Shown here: in pieces, positions 12,833-24,084 of the stretch
Position numbering within the stretch: the stretch's first letter is position 1
How the letters are laid out: each line of letters begins with the position of its first letter
NCBI GenBank assembly: GCA_963693315.1
Contig: CAVNZG010001099.1
Coordinates: forward strand, 177,698 to 241,697
Source: Diogma glabrata
Taxonomy: Eukaryota > Arthropoda > Insecta > Diptera > Cylindrotomidae
DNA: 64,000 nt
Direction of reading: 5' to 3'
Program-made: the position numbers and the translations under genes
Notes under the pieces: model-generated
What the model was told of the DNA's origin: nothing
What the model saw: the letters and a program-made list of their open reading frames with translations, nothing else
The model's database searches: none

Positions 12833-13021
12833 TTAGGTTGTAGTTAACATATTTTTCAAATAGCAAGAAAAATAGAAAATTGTGGTCAGAATTGAAGCTA
12901 ATTGTCTAGCAAAGTTTTTTAGAGTAATGGGTGGAATACCACCAGGGCCAACAGATTTGTTGATATTGAGGGGTAAAAACATTTTACGTATGGTATTACT
13001 CTGAAAAATAGTTGGATTCAT
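12833..13021 (-). pseudogene. LINE reverse transcriptase N-terminal fragment
   Basis: The frame carries 'INKSVGPGGIPPITLKNFA', the finger motif that opens LINE reverse transcriptases (usual form K..GPDGIP...LK). It is broken off before the palm domain. Downstream on the same strand the sequence jumps to the post-palm region near 12830, consistent with an internal deletion. Confidence 0.75.
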
Positions 13022-13537
13022 TTTGGTTTCAGCTGGGGGAATAAGTGTATGAGAATGAAGAGGTTCAGTTATTGTAGAGTTTCTTGCAAAAATGCGACCC
13101 TAAAGGTCCACCTTTTCCTTTGAGTCACTCACTGGAATGTCGTTTAATACTAGGTTGGATTGGAATAGGTGATCGAGTGAAATTGCACTGCACTGATTTA
13201 ACTGCCTGAAAAAAATTACGAGAGCCAGATGGATATTCGGCGAATTTGTTTGCTCTGCCTTTGATAAATGTGTTTTTGTCTGAATCTATAATTTTAAATT
13301 AACTTAAATTTCTTGCTTTTTTATAGACACTAATGGTTTCTGGAGCTTTATTTGAGTTATAGGCTTGAAATTCTTTCCCTTTATTTCTCACCGCCCCATC
13401 AACATCCCGCGTGAACCAAGTTTCAGTTTCAGGAGTAATTAATCGATTTGGAATAAACCGTCACATTCCATCTTTTTTAAATCGGTGACTGTTAGTGCTG
13501 ATGTGACAGGATCCTGTTCAACACAACAAACGTGTTT

Positions 13538-14119
13538 TCATCGTATTTCGTCGTAATCGTTTCTTAGCCCCTCCCAATCAGCGTGTTTATAACTCCAAAA
13601 GTGACGAGGGTTGGCTTTAGTTGGATTTGGATATGTGAATTTTACTGTTGATATTGGTAGATGGTCCGATGATCCGAGGGGCTGATCAACATTTGAAGGC
13701 GTTGTTTCTGGCTCGTTTGTCAAAAACAAGTTCAACAAATTGTTGTTATGGTTAATTTTATCTGATATTCTCGTTGGATGCTCTATCATTTAGGTTAAAC
13801 CGTAAAAGTCTGTCAGTAATAGTTCCGCTTGTCTTCCCACGTCGTCGGTGCGGGATGAGTATTTCAACCAGTCTGTATTATGTATTTTGAAATCGCCAAG
13901 AATGATCAATCTTGTTTTGAAGTAGTTTTTGATAATTTTGTCAAGATTGGATGATAATTTTTCGAAAAAGGAACAACCTAAGGGGGAGTTCGGTGAACTG
14001 TATATTCCTATTATTAACATGGTTTCATCAATACGTGAGATTTTCAATGCAAGAGAGTTATGGTGCTTAGAGTTCAACTCGTAAGCCTTAATTCTCATAC
14101 AAGGAAGTGAATCTCGCAC
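13538..14119 (-). pseudogene. LINE endonuclease domain fragment
   Basis: Two consecutive frames (14119-13790, then 13789-13538) are separated by one stop. The first carries 'MLIIGIYSSPNSPLG' and 'RLIILGDFKIHNTDW', the LINE form of the exonuclease-endonuclease-phosphatase fold with its GDF(N/K) box. The second carries 'LLNLFLTNEPE' and 'PLGSSDHLPI', with the C-terminal SDH catalytic box. The domain would nick target DNA for target-primed reverse transcription. The internal stop and missing RT core make it inactive. The CR1/Jockey group is the best guess for the clade. Confidence 0.8.
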
Positions 14120-14170
14120 AAATACAAATATAAATCATTAAGCTTGATATCGTCAATTTTTTATTAGAAT

Positions 14171-16650
14171 ACTCTATAGTAAATGCTCACAGGCTCATAT
14201 GTTATTCGTTTTGAAGCCGGATTATTTATTTCTATCTTATCACTATCAGCATACCAACTTATAACGTCCTTTCTCAACGAATTTTATCATGAAATAGTTG
14301 CACCATCGTGTCAAATAATGACTTTAGTCAATACTATTACCTTCCTAGCCATCGAAGACAACGAGCGTCCAAATGTTTAATATAACAAAAAAAGTTTTTA
14401 TAAAAACTAAAAGAATTATAAAACAAAAAATTCAAAAAAATGACATATTGTTACTATAAGTGATGGTAGGGTAATACAACAATTACTTGGTGCAATAAAA
14501 TTTTTTTTTTTTTAATATTTTCAAATGTTTGAGAATGAGCATTTATGGTTGAAGCATGTTACAAAGTATTATTTAAAAAAAGGTGTTAATGAAAAATTAT
14601 TAAATTTATTTTAAATAAATTATTATAAAACTTAATGATCTATCTGTTAACCAAGTCAAAAAAAAATCAAGATCTAATTATTTTAATTGAAGCAAATAAT
14701 TCATCTCCCTTTCGTTTACACTTTACAGCTTACATATTTTATCCAAAATCCAATCTCTTCATTAATCAAATTAAACGATTTAATTTAATTATTTCAAATT
14801 AATAAAACCACATTGTTCCTATTGATATTCAATTTGTATAAACAATAAAATGATAATAAATCAAATAACAAAAAATTACATAAATTAAAATAATTTAATA
14901 ATTAAAATATACAAAAATTATTATTGATAAAATTAAATTTATGTTTTAACTCGCGGATACCACTAACGATAATTTGAATAATTTTTTTTTCTCTGTATAT
15001 TCTGTGATGAAATTTCACACAAATTTTTCAGCATTAACAATTACGTTTTTTTGTGATAATTAAAAAGGAGGAATAGGTTAGGTCAATCGACGAGTGAGAT
15101 TTTTGAATATTAAAATATGGTAGGTTATTTGATTAAGAATAATTTTTCTCTAGAGGAAAAGAACTTTTAAAGCGGCAAATACAAGGGCCAGATTTTAAGA
15201 TATTTTTTTATTTTAAAGTCAAAATATTGTCAACCAAAATCGGTTTCAAAATATTTTCTAACTTAATTTTTATATCATATATGTATTTTATTTAGTCCCT
15301 ATAACAAGTAAAGACGGTAATCTAAGAGATATTTAATTTACTTAATATAACTGTTTAATATCTCATCTTATTTATTCTTCAGTTGCTATAATAAAAAAAA
15401 ATAAATTCTACAAGCCCTAATTTAACCAAAAAATAATTGAAAAACAAACCCTAATCAACACCTCATTAAAATCAGAATAATTTTCAATGGTGGTCCCATA
15501 TTGAACAAAACAATTTTATCCTTTTCTAAAATCAACTCAACCTTTTCAGCTTTATTCACTTTATCCTGGAAATAATAATTTTAATCGATCAATTCTAAAT
15601 TATTTTAATTTGGGAAAAAAATGAATCCCTTTCCGTTTATTATAAACATTAACCCCAAAATATTGAATAACAATTTCGGACAACTAAACAACGATAACAT
15701 AATAGGGAAAATTTATTTTCTTTCCCTAAAGACTTTTCGAGATACGAATTATATTGAAAACGGATTTCGAGAAGATACTTCATAATGAACCATTTTTTCT
15801 AACCATTTGCATTTGTTTTTTTTATCTATTAATTTTCTTATCTTTTTTTTTCGTCTTATTATTTAATGTGCAAATTTTTTACGTTATATAACAGCAACAA
15901 CAAGAAAAATGTCGCCATTCATTACCATACAAAATTGACTCATTCAAGTTTGCTTTAATTTTTTTGATTTTATCTTGTTCATTCATTAATCAATTCGTTC
16001 TTTGATTGAGGAGAAAAATTAGATATGTATTTAAAGATGAAACAGTAGATAGGAAAATTGTAAATGTTTTAATGTTGGAAATGAATTGAATTTTTTTTGT
16101 GTAGCGTTAGAAAAAAATCTTATATAACATTCAGTCAGTGTGCTAAATTTTCAATCACCCACCTTTAAGCCACTTTCCAAAAAATATCGTTATCGTTTCT
16201 GTTTAACATTGTTGTTTTTAATTGATAAACAAAGGATAAACCAAGGATAAACGCAAAATTGCCCTATGCGGATTGTATTTTATTGTGATCACCATTACCG
16301 AGGTATCATATTGAGATATAGTATAAATAAAGAATTTTGGAACAAGTAGTAATTCTTAAGCTGGTGTTCAAGAAAATTGAATTTTTTCATTAGTGTATTT
16401 AATTGATATTTTACAACTCTTACTTATTTCATCTGCGATCGATAGATAGTTTTCTAAAATTAAATATATAATTACTTATTGTTCTGTCCTGTATTATTAT
16501 CCTTTAAAATTGCTCTGCAGCCTATACAGACCCTATTACTCAGCTTTTGAAAAAATTAATCTTGTTGGCGTCTCAGATCTGGCTGTAGACTGTATTAATG
16601 TTTGATGTATAAAGATGAAAAAATCAGAGAACACAACAAGCTTTGATTAT
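14171..16650. other. AT-rich non-coding stretch
   Basis: No gene or repeat boundary recognised. The open frame at 14183-14380 has no features that support it. Confidence 0.45.
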
Positions 16651-16654
16651 CACA

Positions 16655-16920
16655 GTATTTGATTAATGAATGATATGTCATGCCTACAGAGGCATGTAAC
16701 CTAGTCATGCCTACAGAGGCACTTGCTGACTAGACTGTTTGTTATAATAATATTCGGCCTAACACAAGGTATACAGCTGACAATAATTTAGATAATATAG
16801 TAAATTGATGATAATTACGATGATATGTTAGGCCTGCAGGTTATAATAATATTGTGCCTAACACAAGGCATACGGCTGACAAGATTTCATGCCTAACACA
16901 AAGCAAACAAACCATATCCT
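16655..16920. repeat. Short interleaved tandem repeats
   Basis: A 27-bp unit beginning 'catgcctacagaggca' is repeated twice near 16680-16730. A longer unit, 'gttataataatatt' followed by 'gcctaacacaagg', appears twice (about 16740 and 16850) with a partial third copy. Confidence 0.6.
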
Positions 16921-17002
16921 GCCTTAAAAAAATGAGAAGAACCGAGCTATAATAATTATTTTTGACTTATATATAGCAAATTTGCCGCTTTGATTACAAG
17001 TA

Positions 17003-17440
17003 ACGCTATTTTTATTTTATTTTTACGGCGGCAGTAAAGTAACTTTTTTTAATTGCTATTTTGTTATTTTTTCAAACAAATTGTAAAACTATGACATCAA
17101 AAAATAACATGTAAAATAACATAATAATAACAATAATCGGTTCGTATTATGAAATTTTGAATTATTGTATAACTATGACAACAAAACATAACAAATAGTT
17201 TGATTGGATAATGAAATTTTGAATTGGAGTTTGCTTTGATAAATGATTTCATTTATACAAATTTAAATGTTTTTCACTTTTTGGAAGTATTTATGACGGT
17301 AGTAAATATTATTTATAAAAATTTTTATGTATTAATTTCATATTTATAAAAATTTAACCGTTTGCTGAAAAACTGTTGTATTAACTTTGGAGCTTAAGTG
17401 ACTTTTTGTGTATCATCAATAATTCTCAAACCAATTGTCA
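17003..17440. repeat. Old dispersed repeat with inverse copies downstream
   Basis: The 17050-17310 part matches, in inverse orientation, 23380-23545 (shared words 'actatgacaacaaaa' and 'tggattatgaaattttga' with variants). The 17337-17440 part matches the inverse of about 18955-19065 (shared 'ttcatatttataaaaattta' and 'gtgactttttg'). These look like diverged copies of one AT-rich element. Confidence 0.55.
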
Positions 17441-17769
17441 TCCAATTCTACTTGTATAAATGGATGCAGTTATTCAATAACGTTTCAACCCACAAAAATA
17501 AAAATTTGGAGATATAACATGATATAATCATTTAAAAATATTTTTAAGCGATCTTAAATGATTTTGATTTTTTTTGCTCTAAAGTTTAAGATATTGTTAA
17601 CACACTCGTTATCCGTCAAAAACTTTTTGCCATAAAAACTCAAACTCCTCAGCTTTCAACAACACACTACAGATGATCACACGTAAATTATATATCAGAC
17701 ATTAAAAATATATATACCTTGAATTCAATACGTTCAAAACACAAGTTTGCCATTTTTCAAGATTTTCAA

Positions 17770-18575
17770 CACCTAACCCTTTTCCATTAAAGTTTGATTC
17801 CAACGTTCTGATGGAGAAAGAGTCTGTGAAACTTCTAAGAGTTGAGGTTGAAAATAATATGAAGTGGAATTCTGATATTTTTAGCCTAGCGAAGAGCGCT
17901 GTTCAAAAATTGGGGTTTTTAGGACGATGTCGTAAGTTTTTCAGTAGCGAATAGCTTCTTTTAATATACAAATATTTTAATCTCCTGCATGGAATATTGC
18001 TCTCACATATGGGGTGGAGTATACTTATGTAGTTTGAAGTATCTTGATTCTGTGCAGCGGAGAGCAGTTAAATTAACTGGTAACTCAAATCTTACTAATG
18101 ACCTTCTTTGGTCATATGGCCTTCTTTGGCCTTCAATCTTACTAATGACATTCCTTGCAGCATAGAAGAAATGTTGCTGATTTGACGATTTTCTACAAAT
18201 ATATCATGGACGAACGGGTTTTTGAAGAGATCAAATCGATTTTACCTAAGTCTGCAAACCTATCGCATCATACCAAAACAACGGTAACGGCTCATCATTT
18301 TACGGTTCAAATAATTAGATGTAGAACTGTAGCCTTCCAGCGCGACTTTTTCAACAGAGTCTCTCACATCTGGAATTCATTACCGTCATAGGTTTTCCCT
18401 GATAACTTTAACCCTCAAAAGTTCAAAGTCGGCGTTTATAAATTTCTAAAAGAAACTTAATTCTCAATTGATTATAATCCCTAGTTGGCATGGTATCTTC
18501 GGATATTCAAAAATGTTAATATATAATTAATTATATTAACACTAAACATGCCTAACTTTCAATAAAAAAAAAAAA
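17770..18575 (+). pseudogene. 3' fragment of a CR1/Jockey-like LINE with poly-A
   Basis: Broken frames give the post-palm part of a LINE reverse transcriptase. 'MKWNSDIFSLAKSAVQKLGF' is followed by a WGG-type region, 'YLDSVQRRAVKLTGN', then 'HRRNVADLTIFYKY' (18155 onward). It ends with 'FNRVSHIWNSLPS', the usual C-terminal W-N-S-L-P motif. An AATAAA-like tail with about 15 A residues ends near 18575. The fragment is 5'-truncated and carries several stops and frame changes. Confidence 0.8.
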
Positions 18576-18589
18576 AAATAAAAAATATA

Positions 18590-19081
18590 TAAAATTATAT
18601 TTTAAAACAATTTTTAAAGAAATGTCAAAGAAAATAGTTGAATTTTCAAACGCCATTTACTCGAAACCACATTTGTTGGGTTAACACGTTATTGCATAAT
18701 TACAATTAAATATCTATCTGATAAACAAATTTACATATTTCTAGCGGAGATCCTGCCACTCGAACTTTTTTTAATGATATTGAAGGAAACGGTATTTGGT
18801 TAAAACCAAGAAACCCAGACCCATCAGCTTTAAAAATTTCCTTTGCACTATCAAAGATTCTACTTTGTATTAGTATCTTTATAGTTAATAAAATAAAATC
18901 AACAGAAAATAGTATATTATTTAATAGGAGCTAAAGTGGTACTTTTTGTGTTGAGTCTAAAGTTTGAAAATTATAGATGAAACTCAAAAAGTCACATTAG
19001 CCACGAATTAAATACACTATTTTTTTCTGCAAACGTTTAAATTTTTTATAAATATGAAATAAATAAATCAACGTTTTTATA
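18590..19081. other. Spacer, partly dispersed repeat
   Basis: The 18955-19065 part is the inverse copy of 17337-17440. The last four bases (TATA, 19078-19081) are the left target duplication of the next element. Confidence 0.5.
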
Positions 19082-19605
19082 GGAGCAATTTCACGCAAGT
19101 TCAGCAAATTTTTGGGAAATTTTGACTTGACCTCTTTTAATTTTGATTATTTTTTGTTTATAGATAGTCTTTCATAAATAAAAAATACAACTTCTCTTGG
19201 AATTTTTTTTTTCGACCAGGGGTCTTCACGGGGTGCCCCTCAACTTTTTGCTATTTTGTGATGTGAGTGCATTTTGACGAGCGATTGTAGAAAAACTACT
19301 GAATCGATTTTCATAAATGATATCTCGTTGAATAGGTATTGGCACAAAGTTTTTAAAAATGTACACTATTAATTTTTTGAAATAATTTTTAACGGTGTAA
19401 CATAAGAAAAAAACGGTGGAATTGAAAAAAAGATGGCATAGCCTTTTTTTTTTTTTTTTAATTAAATTGAAGCTTATTTTATATCTTACCACTTGTGAAA
19501 GTTTGGCACTTGCATTATTTTTTGTTTTAAAAATAAAATTCGTTGTGCATATGACTGTCGGGAATCAGTTTTTTTTGTTCTGAAGGAAAATTATAAAAAT
19601 GGCGT
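19082..19605 (+). repeat. Left terminal inverted repeat of the 3.2-kb transposon
   Basis: It pairs with 21840-22325. Shared landmarks in inverse order include 'gaccaggggtcttcacgggg', 'gtgtaacataagaaaaaaac' and 'catatgactgtcgggaatca'. Confidence 0.85.
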
Positions 19606-19629
19606 TAGAAACTAAGAGATTTTTTTTTG

Positions 19630-19850
19630 ATGTTAAATATCAAATATTTTATTACTAAATGAACTTTTTAAAACATTATAAAAATTATATATGTAGTACA
19701 ATAAATAAAATAAATACAATTGTTAAAAATGATTTACTTATTTTACAAACAGAAGTTTCTTTTGAATAGGAAAACACTTCTGCAATTATTTTCTTTGTAT
19801 TAGATGGCATAAAAAAATGAAATGTTTATTTGTCACTTTTAGTAATCACT
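19630..19850 (-). pseudogene. Duplicated transposase C-terminal segment
   Basis: On the minus strand it encodes a diverged second version of the transposase tail ('FHFFMPSNTKKIIAEVFSYS'), matching 'FHSFVPLDTKTVNTKMFSNS' encoded at about 20100-20180. Both end in 'CKISK'. The surrounding non-coding bases are duplicated too. Confidence 0.75.
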
Positions 19851-20096
19851 TGTCACTCTTATAAAAAATAATTTGACAGTCTCGACTGCAAACAAAAAAA
19901 CCGTATAAATAACAAAATCTATTTAGGAACTTTTGACTGGAGAAGCATTATGTTCGTATTATGTTATTATGGTCATAATGTAAAAGATTGTATTTTAACA
20001 TTAAATTACAAATATTTTATTATTGAATAAACTTTTTAAAGTATCATACAAATTATATATGTAGGTTAAAGAAAACAGATACAGTTATTAAAAATT

Positions 20097-21560
20097 ATTT
20101 ACTTATTTTACATTTAAAAGTTTCTTTTGAGTTGGAAAACATTTTTGTATTTACTGTTTTAGTATCTAATGGTACAAAAGAATGAAATTTTTGAGTTCCA
20201 CTTATAGTAATCACATTTTTATATCGATTTTGTATTTTTTTTTTGTTAATTGATATTCATTTTTATCGGCGTATTCAAAGTTCATGGTAGATTCCCATTT
20301 TAAAGCCCATTCGAAAAGTTTTTTTGATGTATCAATAATATCTTTGCTCCCTATACTATAACGGTGTGCAGCACGCTTCAGTGTACCACCAATTCCATCA
20401 CAAGGTCCCTTTCCATGGCTGGTAGCATGAAAATGCCATTCTGCATCAACCTTAAAGTCTTTTTTGTGGTGGCATAAGTTATTTAGGCTATGTGTATTTT
20501 TGTATAGAGAAAGTGCACTGTCAGTGTTATAAATTATTTTCGTAATATTAGAATTTATATGCGTTTTGATGAATTCAATAAGTTTTGTAATGAAAAGATG
20601 GACTGTAGTACTGTTGTGATCGTGTATATCCGAAATGAGTATAAAACTTCGGTGCTGTATATATTCACTTGCGGCACTTTTAAAATAAATGACAAATGGA
20701 TGAATAGTAGCTTGTGAATTATTATGATAATAGCCTTGAACCGCATCCTGAATTATGAAGCCGTAGTTTTCCGAAAAATCCCCTTGAACGAAGCACTTCC
20801 TGCTTCAAATTTTTTTTCCTCAATGAATGTAGATTGCTGTTTTGCTATAAAGTTGTGTGGTATCAAAATTTGTAAACGGTTAATAAATTGTTTCATAAAT
20901 TCTTCTACAGTTTCTATTAAAGAATCCGAATTGCTTCGATCAGTGGTATTCCATTGTTGATATTTGACTTGAAGGATTCCTTTAACGTCAAAATCATTTA
21001 GTAATTTTTCTTCCAGTTGTTGAAGTTTTTTTGAACATTCTTGTACTTCAAAGTATGACAATCTTCTGTTTATTCACCACATGAAACAAAGTCAATTAAT
21101 GTTTTATAATTCTGGAAAGCAGCGTCAGTAATTCAAGACATCTTAGAGTGTTGAATCATTAGTTTCATATTTTAATGTATGGTACACACGCACACATTAT
21201 GAACTCCTTGGGATAATTTTATACATTCTTGTGGTCGAAAGGACGTGAATTTAGTAAATCTTATTTTCACATCAGGAAACTTATTTTTAAACTCCATATA
21301 AGCTTCATTTAATGTACATAGCAATAGCGCTACATAGCGCTTTTGTGTTTTTATGCGCTCTTCTCCTTTTTTAAAAGATATTGCATCTCGTTTGCCTGGC
21401 AATAATCTACTGATTTCATCACTTTTATAGAGCTGCTCCACAATATTTATATCTGTTGTGGATACACTTCTTTTATCCGTCGCAAATGAATGCTGAAAAT
21501 TATTTTTATGTAGAGTTTTACTTTTTTCAACCAAATGACGCGTAGCATTACTGTTGTTTG
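20097..21560 (-). pseudogene. Transposase of the TATA-target family (frameshifted)
   Basis: Read 5' to 3' on the minus strand, the pieces run in order. An N-terminal part (21534-21172) has 'DEISRLLPGKRDAISFKKG' and 'VHNVCVCTIH', with Cys residues that could bind zinc. A middle part (21061-20753) has 'DRSNSDSLIETVEEF' and 'LIPHNFIAKQQ'. After a frameshift near 20780 comes 'DFSENYGFIIQDAVQGYYHN', then 'NNSQATIHPF', 'IIYNTDSALSLYKN' and 'EWHFHATSHGKGPCDGIGGT'. After another shift in an A-run near 20235 comes 'VITISGTQKFHSFVP', ending at a stop near 20097. The conserved Asp residues in QDAVQ and NTDSA, and the SHGKG..D box, are candidate catalytic positions. I recognise this pattern from uncharacterised transposon-borne proteins of animals. 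The gene is inactive through at least two frameshifts. Confidence 0.85.
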
Positions 21561-21839
21561 TTATTATAATTATATTGTTATTATAATTATATTATTATAT
21601 TTAAAAATATAATAATTTATATTATTTTATTTAAAAAAATTCTACTTGATGTCGTATTTTTCATTTATCAAAGGCTATCTATAAACTAAAACTAAACCAA
21701 ATTAAAAAGGGTCGAGTCAAAATGTCGCAAAATTTTGCTGAGCTTGACTGAAATCGCTTTTCAAAAAGATTATTTAATAATAAAATTTTTGATATTTAAC
21801 ATAAAAAATAATCTGAATCTAAAAATAGCCATATTTATA

Positions 21840-22325
21840 ATTTTCCTTCAGAACAAAAAAAACTGATTCCCGACAGTCATATGCGAAACGAATTTTATCT
21901 CTAAAACAAAAAATAATGCAAGTGCCAAACTTTCACAAGTGGTTAGATATAAAATAAGCTCCAATTTAGTTAAAAAAAAAAAAATGGCTGTGCCATCTTT
22001 TTTTCAATTCCACCGTTTTTTTCTTATGTTACACCGTTAAAAATTATTTCAAAAAATTAACAGTGTACATTTTTAAAAACTTTGTTCCAATACCTATTCA
22101 ACGACATATCATTTATGAAAATGGATTCAGTAGTTTTTCTACAATCACTCGTCAAAATGCACTCACATCACAAAATAACAAAAAATTGAGGGGCACCCTG
22201 TGAAAACTCCTGGTCGAAAAAAAAAATTCTAAGAAAAGTTGTATTTTTTATTTATCAAAGACTATCTATAAACAAAAAATAATCAAAATTAAAAGGGGTC
22301 AGTTGAATCTTCGTGAAATTGCTCA
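21840..22325 (-). repeat. Right terminal inverted repeat of the 3.2-kb transposon
   Basis: Inverse copy of 19082-19605 with scattered substitutions and A/T-run length changes. It ends CGTGAAATTGCTCA immediately before TATA. Confidence 0.85.
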
Positions 22326-22369
22326 TATATTGATTTATTTAATAATCAGCTGTGTCTGATTGGAATTAT

Positions 22370-22700
22370 GATTGAAGATGAGATTTCAGTAACTCATCAC
22401 TTAACATCATTTTATAGTGGAAGTGACAAGTCCGTTAACTTGGCATATTTGAATGTTCAAAGCGAAACAAACTTGATAGAGTTATTAGTCTCATTGATTC
22501 ATTCAATTTTACCATTAATATAATTTTGTTATCTGAAACTTGGCTTTATGAAAATGAAAACAAATTTTTGAATATCAAGGGCTATACAATCTATCATTCA
22601 AATAGACCTCAAACTGAATTAGTTGGTAGAGGGGGTGGTACATCTATCTTTGTCCTAAATGAATTGTCATCAACGCGAATTGGAAGTGAAAACTCGGGCC
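22370..22700 (+). pseudogene. LINE endonuclease N-terminal fragment
   Basis: Frames give 'NLAYLNVQSETNLIELLVS', then 'IILLSETWLYENENKFLNIK', 'GYTIYHSNR' and 'GRGGGTSIFV'. These are the start of a CR1/Jockey-type endonuclease (N-x-x-S, ETWL and RGGG boxes). A frame change falls near 22500. It is cut off at about 22690 and followed by unrelated sequence. It is probably the same family as the other CR1/Jockey-like fragments here, but not the 5' half of the 17.8-kb fragment, which lies upstream. Confidence 0.75.
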
Positions 22701-22815
22701 AGAGGCCCTCGGACAATATTACGTCGCTTTCCGGGCGCAATACCCTACATAACGCCCTTGGTACATAAATAGCTATTATGTACTAAGGGCGTAAAGTAGG
22801 CTGACGCCTCGAGCA
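22695..22815. other. GC-rich patch with a 41-bp hairpin
   Basis: Arms ACGCCCTTGGTACATAA (22752-22768) and TTATGTACTAAGGGCGT (22776-22792) pair with one mismatch around 'atagcta'. The patch interrupts the LINE fragment and has base composition unlike its surroundings, so it may be the end of an unidentified element. Confidence 0.5.
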
Positions 22816-23649
22816 ACAATTACATTGTCAAGCAAAAAAACTACTTTATGCAAGAATTACATACAAAACTTTTTGTACGAGTAGGATTCTGTATTATTTG
22901 CTTAAATAAAAATACATATATTTACACAAAGTAGTAGAATATTTGTTGAGAAAATTGTTCAATCCAAGTAGTTTTTCGTTTGAATATTATTTTCCTCAAT
23001 TTCTATAGCAAACAATTTCTTTTTTTAAATTTCTATATAAATTTATTTAAAACATTTTGTTTTTCAGTTGTATGTGATCAATTGTATTGCTAAGTGTGCT
23101 TAGTTATTGTAAAATATTTTTTGAAAAAATCGTTAAAATCGTTATATACCCATAACTCGTACTTTATTTCTTTTGAATTTTGAGTATATGATTCTTGAAA
23201 TATTTATGTTTTGGGGCTTAAATAAAATAGTAATTTTACGCATTGTTATTTCAATTGGAAAAAATAGCCTGCTTTACTCGTACAAAAGGTAATTTTTATT
23301 CGCCTGCATATTAAAATGTTACTTTATAACTATGATTTGCTGCCTTAAAGTGTCACTTTTTAGCCATATATTTGTTGTCATAGTTACGTCCAAAAAGCAA
23401 AAAGCATTTGTTTTTGTTTAAATTCTATAAAAAACTAGAAATTTTTATCAAAGCCATCTTTCAAAATTTCATAATCCAATCAAAATATTTGTTATATTTT
23501 GTTTTCATAGTTATACGATTTGTTTGAAAAAAATAACAATTATTTTAGTTAATGGTTTGGTCAAACAGAAGGTTTGATCACAACATATAAAAAGTCGAAT
23601 CAAATACAGTACGAACAAATACGTGTAAAAACATTAAAAATATAAATGC
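22816..23649. other. AT-rich stretch with old repeats
   Basis: A 13-bp inverted pair, TTTTGTACGAGTA (22871-22883) and TACTCGTACAAAA (23275-23287), may mark a MITE of about 400 bp. 23380-23545 is the inverse copy of 17050-17310. Confidence 0.4.
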
Positions 23650-23653
23650 TTAA

Positions 23654-24080
23654 CCTTCGCGTGAATGGATATTTTTAGCGACTGATATGAACAATATCTA
23701 CCCCGGTAGATATTACATAAATCATAATATCAACAAACGTAACTGTGTATTTATTTTACTTTTGTGTAAGCATACAATAAAAGCATATATTTAAAAATAA
23801 AGTTACTTGTTTTTCACATTGACCAGTAAAAATGTTCATATAAAATACAAGGAAAAAAGATCTTCCCGGGTAGATATTGTTTTCTTGCGTAAAAAAAACT
23901 ATAAAAATCCAAAATAAGTGTTTAAAGGAAGACCAAAATATTTTTTTCTCAGATTTTGCGAAATAAATTTAAAAATTAGTCACATAGCTGAACAGGCATG
24001 ATGATTGGTTAAAAACTCATAAAGTTATTGAATTACAAAAACCGTGATATCTACCCGGGTAGATACTGCTCACGCGAAGG
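23654..24080. mobile_element. piggyBac-like MITE, copy 1
   Basis: A 427-bp element is bounded by TTAA (23650-23653 and 24081-24084). Its terminal inverted repeats are CCTTCGCGTGA and TCACGCGAAGG (one mismatch at the inner edge). Sub-terminal palindromes contain 'atctaccccggtagat' and 'atctacccgggtagat'. TTAA duplication and CC-starting ends are typical of the piggyBac superfamily. A near-identical copy lies at 54460-54887. No protein is encoded. Confidence 0.88.
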
Positions 24081-24084
24081 TTAA

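Larger units (their letters stand above)
12276..14170 (-). mobile_element. CR1/Jockey-like LINE, internally deleted relic
   Basis: The element reads right to left: an apurinic endonuclease domain (about 14119-13540), an RT start (13021-12835) and an RT C-terminal/thumb region (12830-12280). The RT core, including the YADD box, is missing between 'SVGPGGIPP' and 'FNPAKTKLCRL'. Stops and frame changes occur throughout. The 3' part resembles the fragment at 17770-18575: both have 'KLL.V..E.NMKWN' and 'FSLAK.A.QKLGFL'. These are therefore copies of one family. Confidence 0.8.
19082..22325 (-). mobile_element. DNA transposon with long inverted repeats and TATA target duplication
   Basis: This 3244-bp element begins GGAGCAATTTCACG and ends CGTGAAATTGCTCA. 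It is flanked by TATA on both sides (19078-19081 and 22326-22329). The arms (about 19082-19605 and 21840-22325) are about 500 bp long and highly similar in inverse orientation. Between them, on the minus strand, lies a broken transposase. About 230 bp holding the transposase C-terminus is directly duplicated (19630-19850 and 19990-20215). The element at 56519-58890 shares the TATA target and the transposase C-terminus. I do not assign a named superfamily. Confidence 0.88.
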
